Below are positions 18,119 to 25,310 of a DNA stretch of 64,000 bases, piece after piece; positions within the stretch are counted from its first letter, which is position 1; each line of letters begins with the position of its first letter. Origin of the DNA: Acidobacteriota bacterium (lineage in GTDB: Bacteria > Acidobacteriota > Vicinamibacteria > Vicinamibacterales > UBA2999); assembly GCA_947482665.1 (NCBI GenBank), contig CANKJK010000006.1:80651-144650 (forward strand). Direction: 5' to 3'. The position numbers and the translations under genes are program-made. Below the pieces are notes generated by a model. The model was given only the letters and a program-made list of their open reading frames with translations, was not told where the DNA came from and made no database searches.

Positions 18119-19867
18119 TCAGGACGCGGCGGGCCTGTCGGGGATTCGGATCAGGAACGTGGTGCCACGCGCGCCGCTGGCTTCCACGGTCACTCGCCCA
18201 CCATGCTGGTGCATCACGTTCTGCACGACGGTCAGGCCCAGCCCGGTACCCTTCTGTTTGCCGTGACTCACAAACGGCTCGAAGAGGGTGTCCGTGATCG
18301 CGGCTGGAATCCCTGGACCATTGTCGATGACGCGAATCTCCAGGCCATCGGCGCTACGAGTCGCCTGCAGGAGGATTTTTCCGGTCGAGGGCGACACGGT
18401 CTCCGCGGCATTGAAGAGCAGATTCAGCAGGGCCCGTTCAAGCTTGGCCGGGTCAAAGAACGCGGGCTCCTCGCCACCGTCCGCCTGGATGGTGACGTAC
18501 TCATAATCCGGCAGCGCCTTGACCGTCCGGATCGCACGGTCCATCACGTCGGCCGGCCGCGCCTCCACGCGGCTCAAGGCTTCCCGCTCGTGCGAAAACC
18601 CGAGCAACGAGTTGATCTCCTCCAGCATGCGGTTGATCGCGATGCGGATCTCCTCCAGATAGTCCTTCCGCTGCGCAGCCGAGAGTTCGCGTTCGGCCAG
18701 AAACTCCGCATAGGCCTGGATCGCCGTCAGGGGATGCCGTAAGTCATGTGAGATGGTGTTGGCCATGCGCCCGATCGTGGCCATGCGCTCGGCCTCGAGG
18801 AGCTGATGCTGGGTCCGCTGGAGCTGCCCGCGCATCGCGGCAAACGCCGTCGTCAGGGCCGCCACTTCGTCACGGCCTGACGCGTCGAGAGGATAGGCGT
18901 AGTCGCCCCGTTCCAGCGCGCGGACGCCGCTCACCAGCGTCTCGAGTGGACGGGTAATCGTCGTCGAGACGAAGAAGACGAGGATCGAACCCGACAACAC
19001 CGCCACCGCGCCAATGCCGATGATCCACTGATTCAGACTCGCCAGAAACGCCGTGGCGGCGTCGAAGGACTTCAGCACCGTCAGCGTCACCGGCGTCTCG
19101 GTGGGCGTGGAGAGCCTGACCGTGGACGCCAGGAACACCTCGGGCCCGAGCCGCACCTCACGCGAGGCCTCCCTGCCGGCGGGCGCCGCCATGAGCGCGG
19201 CCCCCTCGGCCCGCGCACTGGCAGGCAGCGTCGTCGCCACGATGCGTCCGTCGTAGCCGAACGCCACGGAGCTGGCGGCCACGCGGCCGACCTCGGCGGC
19301 CACCTCGTCACTGACTTCGTAGCCCACACCGAGCAGGCCCAGGGCGTACCCGCCCTGTGGGGTCTCAAGCGTGATCGGCTGGAAGAACACCTGGAAGATC
19401 CGTCCCCCCCCGTACCACCAGGCCGTGGATTCGTGCCGCTCCAGATAGGCGCGCAGGCCAGTCTCCGCCGTCTCCGCCGGCACCTGCGCCGAGCTCGCAT
19501 GAAAGGCCGCCAACCGGCCGTCACGATCCGCGAGCACGAACAGCTGGCTACCGGCCAGCTCCCAGAAGGTCGACGACGCATCCTGGATCGTCGCCGGGTC
19601 GCCCGACGTCATCAGCGCCTTGAGCGTGGGCAGGGCGGCGAGCAGGCCCGCCGTACGCTCCAGCATGCGCTCCCGTTGCGCGTGCTGAAAACGGAACGAC
19701 TCGATGGACCCCGCCAGATCGTCCGAGAGTTGTTGCCGCACGCGTACCTCCACCCGGTAGCGCACGGTCAGCAGGACGGCGGCCGTGAGCAGGGCGGAAA
19801 TGGCCGCGAAGGCGAGCAGAAACTTGCCCCGCAGCGTCAATGCGGGGATGAAGGTGCGCAGGCTCAC
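18119..19867 (-). CDS. Membrane sensor histidine kinase
   Basis: A 582-residue kinase: transmembrane helix 1 (about 15-34), a periplasmic sensor domain (about 38-278) resembling double-CACHE sensors, transmembrane helix 2 (about 281-301), HAMP (about 302-355), then HisKA with phospho-accepting H374 (ISHDLRHPLTAI). The ATPase domain has an N box (NLLFNAAET), G1 (DNGPGIP), F box (LFEPFVSHGKQ) and G2 (GTGLGLTVV). It starts with GTG, overlapping the response regulator stop by four bases (GTGA), so both are co-translated. The signal sensed is unknown. The system is divergent from the porin and cupredoxin genes, which are plausible targets. Confidence 0.93.
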   Translation of the reverse strand: MSLRTFIPALTLRGKFLLAFAAISALLTAAVLLTVRYRVEVRVRQQLSDDLAGSIESFRFQHAQRERMLERTAGLLAALPTLKALMTSGDPATIQDASSTFWELAGSQLFVLADRDGRLAAFHASSAQVPAETAETGLRAYLERHESTAWWYGGGRIFQVFFQPITLETPQGGYALGLLGVGYEVSDEVAAEVGRVAASSVAFGYDGRIVATTLPASARAEGAALMAAPAGREASREVRLGPEVFLASTVRLSTPTETPVTLTVLKSFDAATAFLASLNQWIIGIGAVAVLSGSILVFFVSTTITRPLETLVSGVRALERGDYAYPLDASGRDEVAALTTAFAAMRGQLQRTQHQLLEAERMATIGRMANTISHDLRHPLTAIQAYAEFLAERELSAAQRKDYLEEIRIAINRMLEEINSLLGFSHEREALSRVEARPADVMDRAIRTVKALPDYEYVTIQADGGEEPAFFDPAKLERALLNLLFNAAETVSPSTGKILLQATRSADGLEIRVIDNGPGIPAAITDTLFEPFVSHGKQKGTGLGLTVVQNVMHQHGGRVTVEASGARGTTFLIRIPDRPAAS

Positions 19868-20541
19868 GGGACGAACTTGTAGCCGGCGCTATAGACGGTC
19901 ACCAGATGCGCCGGGCTTGCCGGCGCGCGCTCCAGCTTCTGCCGGAGCGTCAGGATGTGCGAGTCCACCGTCCGTGTTGAGGGGTAGGAGTCGTAGCCCC
20001 AGACCTCACTCAGCAACTGGTCGCGTGAAAACACGCGATTGGGATGCTGGGCAAAGTATTTCAACAGCTTGAATTCCTGGGGTGTCAGCGAGACCGCCGC
20101 ACCGCCACGGGTGGCTTCCATGCGGCCGAAATCGATTGCCACATCGTCAAAATAGAGCTGCTCGACCGGCTGGCTGCGCCGCGCGCGCCGGAGCACGGCC
20201 CGCACGCGCGCCAGTAGCTCCTTCGGACTGAACGGCTTGGTGACGTAGTCGTCCGCGCCGAGTTCGAGCAGCAGCACCCGGCTGACCTCATCGGGCGAGC
20301 CGGTGAGGATGATGATCGGCACATCCTCGGACAGGCGCCGGATCTGGCGGCAGGCATCCTGGCCCCCCATCTGCGGCATCCGCAGATCGAGGATCACGAA
20401 ATTGGGACGCGCTGACGAGAACAGCGCGAGGCCCTCGACGCCATTCTGCGCCGTGAGCACCGTGTAGCCCTCGTCCTGGAACAGCTCCTGCAGCGCCTTG
20501 CGTGTCGCGCGGTCGTCCTCGACGACAAGGATCTTCTCCAT
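19864..20541 (-). CDS. OmpR/PhoB-family response regulator
   Basis: A 225-residue two-domain regulator. The receiver domain (1-118) has the acidic pocket ED at 8-9, phospho-acceptor D52 (FVILDLRMP), T80 and K102 (YVTKPFSP). The C-terminal winged helix (about 130-225) has the OmpR pattern (LTPQEFKLLKYFAQHPNRVFSRDQLLSEVWGYD, split here as one region, and RTVDSHILTLRQKLE). ATG 20541 is chosen because the receiver begins MEKILVVEDD. It is the first gene of the operon with the histidine kinase. The 31-base gap to the divergent porin-like gene must hold both promoters, so binding there could control both sides. Confidence 0.93.
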   Translation of the reverse strand: MEKILVVEDDRATRKALQELFQDEGYTVLTAQNGVEGLALFSSARPNFVILDLRMPQMGGQDACRQIRRLSEDVPIIILTGSPDEVSRVLLLELGADDYVTKPFSPKELLARVRAVLRRARRSQPVEQLYFDDVAIDFGRMEATRGGAAVSLTPQEFKLLKYFAQHPNRVFSRDQLLSEVWGYDSYPSTRTVDSHILTLRQKLERAPASPAHLVTVYSAGYKFVP

Positions 20542-20554
20542 TCGGGACTCGGGC

Positions 20555-20561
20555 GATAATA
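20555..20561. promoter_or_regulatory. Overlapping -10-like sequences in a 31-bp divergent gap
   Basis: GATAAT (20555-20560, plus strand) and TATTAT (20561-20556, minus strand) overlap in the short space between the response regulator and porin-like gene starts. No convincing -35 boxes are seen and leaders would be very short. Weak support. Confidence 0.25.
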
Positions 20562-20572
20562 GCAGTTCACCC

Positions 20573-22003
20573 ATGCAGGTCCCCTTCCGGCTTCGACGCG
20601 CCGCGGTGCTGTGCCTCGGGTGCGTGGTGCTGCTGACGATGCCGGCCTTCGCGCAGACACCCGCGCCGGTGGACGTCGCCGCGCAGATCGCCGCCCTGCA
20701 GCGCGCCATCGAAACCCTCCAGCGTGAGCTCGCCACATCCCACCAGCACACACTGGAACTGGAAACGCAGTTGCGCGCCCTGCGGGCCGAGCTGGACGAA
20801 GAGCGCGACCTCATCCAGGCCGAAGCGAGCACGCTGGACCAGACCAAGGTGGAGAGCGGCTCCAAATACCGCGTGCGCCTGTCGGGCCTGGCGATCACGC
20901 ACGTCTCGATGACCACCGGCGCGGTGGATGGCACGGACCTGCCGCTCATCGCCCGCGCCCGCGACGAGGCACAGCCCGGCCACACGGTGACCGCCAGCGC
21001 CCGCCAGACGCAAGTCGGCATCAGCGTGTTCGGCCCGGAGGTGCGTGGGCTGCGCACGGCGGCAGAGGTGCGCTTCGATTTCTTCGCGGGCTTCCCCAGC
21101 GCGGCCGACGGCCTCAGTGCCGCCATCATGCGGCTGCGCACCGTGTCGCTCGCGGCCGAGGGCACCACGACCTCGATCCGCGCCGGTCAGGAAGCGCCGT
21201 TCTTCTCGCCGCTCAGCCCCACCTCGGTGGCGTCGACCGCTTATCCGGCCCTCGCGGCGGCTGGCAACCTGTGGACCTGGACGCCGCAGGTGTATGTCGA
21301 GCATCGGCGCGGCGTGCCGGGCACCGGACAGTTCGTGCTGCAGGGCGGCGTGCTCGATCCGCTGACAGGCGAATCCCCCGCGAGCGAATACGCCCGGCAG
21401 CCCACGGCCGGTGAGCGAACCGGGTGGCTCGCCCCCGCGGGCCGCCTCGCCTGGCATCGCCAGCTCGCGGGTGACCGCCGGGTGAGCGTCGGAGGCGGCG
21501 CGTTCTCCTCGAATCAGGATTGGGGCCTCGGGCGGCGCATCAATGGCTGGGCGCTCACCGCGGACGCCGAGGTTCCGTTGGGTGCGCGCCTCACGCTGAG
21601 CGGAGAGCTGTATCGGGGCACGGCGATGGGCGGGCTCGGTGGAGGCGCCCATGCGAGCGTCCTGTTCAGCGGCCCTGCGGCGCTGGCCACCACGCGGGTG
21701 CACGCGCTGACGAGCCGTGGCGGATGGGCACAGCTCGCCTGGCGCGTCTCGCCGGTCCTGCGGGCTCACATCGCCGGAGGCCTCGACCGCTCGCACCCCG
21801 ACGCCGGCCTCGGCCCGCTGACAGCCCCGGACACGGACGTGCCACAGGCGCCGCGCAACGCGAGCGCGTTCACCAACCTGGTGTGGCAGCCGCGTTCCAA
21901 TCTGCTGCTCTCGGCGGAATACCGCCGGCTCTGGACGACACCCCTGGCTGGCCCCGCCGTCACGGCCGGCCACCTCACCTTCGGGTTTGGCATTGCGTTC
22001 TAA
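20573..22003 (+). CDS. Porin-like outer-membrane protein with N-terminal coiled coil
   Basis: A 476-residue exported protein (signal peptide RLRRAAVLCLGCVVLLTMPAF, cleavage near AFAQ). Residues about 35-85 are predicted coiled coil (AAQIAALQRAIETLQREL, LETQLRALRAELDEERD), as in phosphate-selective or trimeric porins. The rest has the alternating strands of a barrel (KYRVRLSGLAITHVS, QTQVGISVFGPEV, TSIRAGQEAPFFSPLSPTS) and ends with an aromatic residue (FGFGIAF). It diverges from a two-component system by 31 bases and overlaps the cupredoxin-like gene downstream. The role is probably a channel or ligand uptake; the solute is unknown. Confidence 0.75.
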   Translation: MQVPFRLRRAAVLCLGCVVLLTMPAFAQTPAPVDVAAQIAALQRAIETLQRELATSHQHTLELETQLRALRAELDEERDLIQAEASTLDQTKVESGSKYRVRLSGLAITHVSMTTGAVDGTDLPLIARARDEAQPGHTVTASARQTQVGISVFGPEVRGLRTAAEVRFDFFAGFPSAADGLSAAIMRLRTVSLAAEGTTTSIRAGQEAPFFSPLSPTSVASTAYPALAAAGNLWTWTPQVYVEHRRGVPGTGQFVLQGGVLDPLTGESPASEYARQPTAGERTGWLAPAGRLAWHRQLAGDRRVSVGGGAFSSNQDWGLGRRINGWALTADAEVPLGARLTLSGELYRGTAMGGLGGGAHASVLFSGPAALATTRVHALTSRGGWAQLAWRVSPVLRAHIAGGLDRSHPDAGLGPLTAPDTDVPQAPRNASAFTNLVWQPRSNLLLSAEYRRLWTTPLAGPAVTAGHLTFGFGIAF

Positions 22004-22700
22004 TCGCTGGCGGCTTCTGCTGCTCGCCGCCCTGCTGGTAACGCCCCTGGCGGCCCAGCGGGGAGAGCCCGTCACGGTCACGGGCGCCATCTCCGTGGAA
22101 GGGGCACCGGCTGGCCGGCGCGACTGGAGCGGTGTCGCCGTCTGGCTGACGCCACAGAGCGAGGAGGCACGCCACGCAGACGGCGCGGGCAAGCGGCTTC
22201 GGATCCTCCAGCACGGCAAGGAATTCGAGCCACACGTACTCGTCGTGCCGGTCGGCGCCACCGTGGACTTCCCCAATCTCGATCCGTTCTTCCACAACGT
22301 GTTCTCGCTCTTCGATGGACGCCGGTTCGACCTCGGGCTCTATGAGAGCGGCGCGTCACGCAGCGTGACGTTTCCCCGGGCGGGCATCTGCTTTCTCTTC
22401 TGCAACATCCACCCGAACATGAGCGCGACCGTGGTCGTCGTCGATACGCCCTACTACGCGACGACGGGGCGCACCGGCGCCTTCACCATCACCGGCGTGC
22501 CGCCGGGTCGCTACCGCTTGTCGCTCTGGCACGATCAGTTCCGCCCGACACGCCCCGCGGACTTCCCCCGCGACGTCGTCGTAGGCGCCAGCCTCACGCT
22601 CGATCCGATCACCCTCGTTCAGGCGCACGACCCGATGACCGGGCACCAGAACAAGTTCGGACACGAATACACACCCCCGGCCCACAACCCGCTCTATTGA
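21987..22700 (+). CDS. Exported cupredoxin-like protein
   Basis: A 237-residue protein with signal peptide (RWRLLLLAALLVTPLAA). The only starts in frame are TTG codons at 21987 or 21993, both inside the 3' end of the porin-like gene, so translation is probably coupled. The core resembles cupredoxin/plastocyanin-like methylamine utilisation proteins: VPVGATVDFPNLDPFFHNVFS, then CFLFCNIHPNMSATVVVV, which supply candidate copper ligands (His in FFHN, Cys and His in CNIHPNM, and Met). A beta-sandwich tail follows (TITGVPPGRYRLSLWHDQF). It may carry electrons or bind copper in the periplasm. Confidence 0.78.
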   Translation: MALRSNRWRLLLLAALLVTPLAAQRGEPVTVTGAISVEGAPAGRRDWSGVAVWLTPQSEEARHADGAGKRLRILQHGKEFEPHVLVVPVGATVDFPNLDPFFHNVFSLFDGRRFDLGLYESGASRSVTFPRAGICFLFCNIHPNMSATVVVVDTPYYATTGRTGAFTITGVPPGRYRLSLWHDQFRPTRPADFPRDVVVGASLTLDPITLVQAHDPMTGHQNKFGHEYTPPAHNPLY

Positions 22701-23052
22701 CGCCATCGGGTCGCCGGCGGGCGCTCCCGTCGAGCACACGGACCAGCCCGTGCACATCACGCCCGGCCAGCGGATGAGATCAACCCAGATCCCCGGCCGC
22801 GACAACAGTCGAAGTCTCGGCCACGCGCTCGCCGAAGGCACACGGCGTCGCCTGGTCCTGCGCTGCCCATCGGGGACGCACAGGCAGGACTAGACGGCCC
22901 CGACGGTCAGGGCTGCAGTGGTCTCGCGCGCCACCGCCACGATCACGATGATGTGAGCCGCTGGTCTGGGAGTTGTCAGAGCCGTGTCAAGAACTTGCAA
23001 AGACTGGCGCCGGCGCTGAGCGCTCCGGGCACAGGAGGCGGGGCGTCCGCGT
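22701..23052. other. 352-bp region without a recognisable gene
   Basis: Between the convergent cupredoxin-like gene and the lipoprotein gene. Short frames here show no family pattern, and I see no tRNA, strong terminator or repeat array. It contains only GC-rich short palindromes near 23005-23020. Confidence 0.5.
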
Positions 23053-24183
23053 TCAGCGGGCGTGCGGCAGGGCGGTGCGGCGCGTGGCCAGGAGGAGATT
23101 GCTGGCCATCATCTGCCCGTATCCCACATGAAACGTGAGCGGGTGCACATGGGCGCCGTCGGCGTAGGCGGCCGCGAGCGCCGGCTGAAAGTAGTTGTGA
23201 AACCGGGGAATCGGTTGCTTGTACAGGCCGAAGTACTGCGTGTCCCACGTCGCCTGGTCAAAGGAGCGCAGCGGCACACCCGTGTCGTCCTGCAGCACGG
23301 CCTGACTGCGGGTGAGCACGAAGTCCCGGATCGTCGAGAACAGCGGGCCATGCATGCAGTAGGACGCCGCCTTGGTGAAGGTCACTGGCGGGGAGAGCGT
23401 GCGCATGAACGCGAGCAGCCCCCCGTGCTTCGCGAGGCCTGCATTGGAGATGTCCGCCCTGAAGTAATAGAGCGTCCGCACTGTCGGGTCGTGGTCATCG
23501 ACAAAGGTGATGCGCCCGCCTGGCGTGCCCCGGCCGCTCGCGGACCCGGCCGGCGTCACATGGCCATCCGCGGAGAGTTCGATCGTGTCCACCGTCAGGA
23601 TCTGGTGGTGGGTGCCGCCGACGAAGGTCACCAGCAGCGTCAGAATCCCGTCCTGATAGAGATCGCTCTCCATCTCGCGGGTGTAGAAGAAGCTGCCCGT
23701 GAGCAGCGGCGTCACGGCCTTCTCGACGCGGGCATAGGTCGCGGCCACGGCACTGGCCGGCAGTGCATCCAGGTCACTCACCTTGCCGACGCGTTCGAGC
23801 CCCGCCAGCACGTACGTGTGCGCGCGGGGAAAGAATGCGTGGGGAAAGAGGAAGTCCGCGCCGGCAAAGGGATAGAAGACCGTCTCGAATGACTGCACCG
23901 GCGCGAGCGCCTCTCGGGCCCAGGGCCGGACGCGCTCGGCCACAGCGGCATCATGGGGCGCCCAGAGTACGGCCATCGCGGCGGCATGCGTGGCAAAGGC
24001 CTCCTGTGTGCGGAGGGGATCGTCAGCAGGTCCCTCCGGGTCCTGGACGCCGGCGAGCAGTCGTGCCGTTCGTGTCAGCCGACGAGCCGCCTCGCGCCCG
24101 GCGCGGGAGAGGGGCGCAGGGGTGGCCGACGTTGAGCGCGGCGCCGGCGGGGTTCCACCCGAGCATGAGGTGAACAGTCCCAC
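23053..24183 (-). CDS. Hypothetical lipoprotein
   Basis: About 376 residues if begun at GTG 24183, but that start leaves only VGLFTSC before the lipid-type Cys. Upstream codons in frame (TRFVLLLAV preceded by INTFL) supply a perfect signal core, yet contain no ATG, GTG or TTG before an in-frame TAA; the candidate first codon would be ATC at 24222. So the true start is unclear: a rare start codon or a sequence error. The mature part has conserved-looking patterns (FYPFAGADFLFPHAFFP, YTREMESDLYQDGILTLLVTFVGG, MHGPLFSTIRDFVL, FHVGYGQMMASNLLLAT). No catalytic motif is recognised. Probably envelope-attached; function unknown. Confidence 0.6.
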   Translation of the reverse strand: MGLFTSCSGGTPPAPRSTSATPAPLSRAGREAARRLTRTARLLAGVQDPEGPADDPLRTQEAFATHAAAMAVLWAPHDAAVAERVRPWAREALAPVQSFETVFYPFAGADFLFPHAFFPRAHTYVLAGLERVGKVSDLDALPASAVAATYARVEKAVTPLLTGSFFYTREMESDLYQDGILTLLVTFVGGTHHQILTVDTIELSADGHVTPAGSASGRGTPGGRITFVDDHDPTVRTLYYFRADISNAGLAKHGGLLAFMRTLSPPVTFTKAASYCMHGPLFSTIRDFVLTRSQAVLQDDTGVPLRSFDQATWDTQYFGLYKQPIPRFHNYFQPALAAAYADGAHVHPLTFHVGYGQMMASNLLLATRRTALPHAR

Positions 24184-24285
24184 GGCGAGCAGCAGGACGA
24201 ATCGTGTGAGGAAGGTGTTGATAGGACTATCTTACGGGAGACGCCGCGGCGGCGTACGACGCACGCCCCACGCAAGGAGCCTCAG

Positions 24286-25215
24286 GTGACGCCAACAACG
24301 CTCGGACGACTGGCCAGACGCGGGCGGCACGTGGCCGTCTGGGCGGCGATCGCTGGCCTGGTACTCGTGGCGGCACCGGCCCTGGAGGCAGGCGGCATTA
24401 AGCACGGCACGGTTCGCCTGCGGGACGGCGTCACCATCCACTACCGGGCCACTGCGAAGGGGCCAGGCCCCACGCTGGTCTTCGTCCCGGGCTGGATGAT
24501 GACCGGCGCGATCTGGGAACCCCAGCTCACGCACTTCGCGGCTACACGCCACGCGGTGGCCCTCGACCCCCGTGGCCAGGGTCGCTCCACCAAGACGCCC
24601 GAAGGCCTCCAGCCCGCCGCGCGCGCACGGGACATCAAGGGCGTCATCGACCGGTTGAAGCTGGCCCCCGTCGTCCTGGTGGGCTGGTCGATGGGGGCAT
24701 CGGAGGTGGCGCAGTTCGTGGATCAGTTCGGCACGGCCGACCTCGCGGGCCTTGTGCTCGTCGACCAGTCGCTCGGCGGTGAGCCGAACCCGGCGGCCCG
24801 GTCGGCCGTCATCCAGTGGCTCGGCGATGTGCAGGCGGACCGGCTGAAGGAGACGACCGCCTTCGTGCGGGGCCTCTTCAAGCAGCCGCAGCCCGAGGCC
24901 TATCTCGCCAGGGTCACGAAGGACGCGATGGCGACCCCCACGGCCACCGCCGTGGCGCTCTACGTGGGGTCGATGGCCTCCAGCAGCGCCGCCGCCCTTG
25001 CCCGGATCGACAAGCCCACGCTCATCGTCTACGCCTCGGACCTGGATCCGGACCCGGCCTACGTCCGCATGCAGGCGCGGATTGCCGGGTCGCGGCTCGA
25101 GCGGATCGAGGGCGCCGGCCATGCGCTCTTCGTGGACCAGGCCGACCGCTTCAACCGTGTGCTTGACGCCTTCGTAAGCGGCCTGCCGGACGGACGCGCA
25201 GCACATCCACGCTAG
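24286..25215 (+). CDS. Exported alpha/beta hydrolase
   Basis: A 309-residue alpha/beta-hydrolase-fold protein from GTG 24286. Residues about 15-36 form a signal or membrane segment (HVAVWAAIAGLVLVAAPAL). The oxyanion loop is FVPGWMM (66-72), the nucleophile elbow is GWSMG with S135, and the catalytic His is H279 (GAGHALF). DPRGQGRS (94-101) matches the strand after the first helix. The acid is probably an Asp in the SDLDPDP segment. Resembles haloperoxidase or lactonase-like esterases. It diverges from the lipoprotein gene and precedes the copper-monooxygenase fusion by about 95 bases. Substrate unknown. Confidence 0.85.
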   Translation: MTPTTLGRLARRGRHVAVWAAIAGLVLVAAPALEAGGIKHGTVRLRDGVTIHYRATAKGPGPTLVFVPGWMMTGAIWEPQLTHFAATRHAVALDPRGQGRSTKTPEGLQPAARARDIKGVIDRLKLAPVVLVGWSMGASEVAQFVDQFGTADLAGLVLVDQSLGGEPNPAARSAVIQWLGDVQADRLKETTAFVRGLFKQPQPEAYLARVTKDAMATPTATAVALYVGSMASSSAAALARIDKPTLIVYASDLDPDPAYVRMQARIAGSRLERIEGAGHALFVDQADRFNRVLDAFVSGLPDGRAAHPR

Positions 25216-25310
25216 CGCGCGGACCGCTCGGTGCCGTGCCTCCGCGCACGCCTCGGTCCGTGGCGCAGCCCCACACGAAGGCGCTATCCTCGACAGGCCA
25301 GAGACACTGC

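Noticed and set aside
20567..22297. Long open frame antisense to the porin-like and cupredoxin-like genes (576 codons)
   Set aside because: High GC leaves antisense frames open. The translation is Arg/Gly/Ala-rich without domain pattern, while the plus strand encodes signal peptides and barrel strands.
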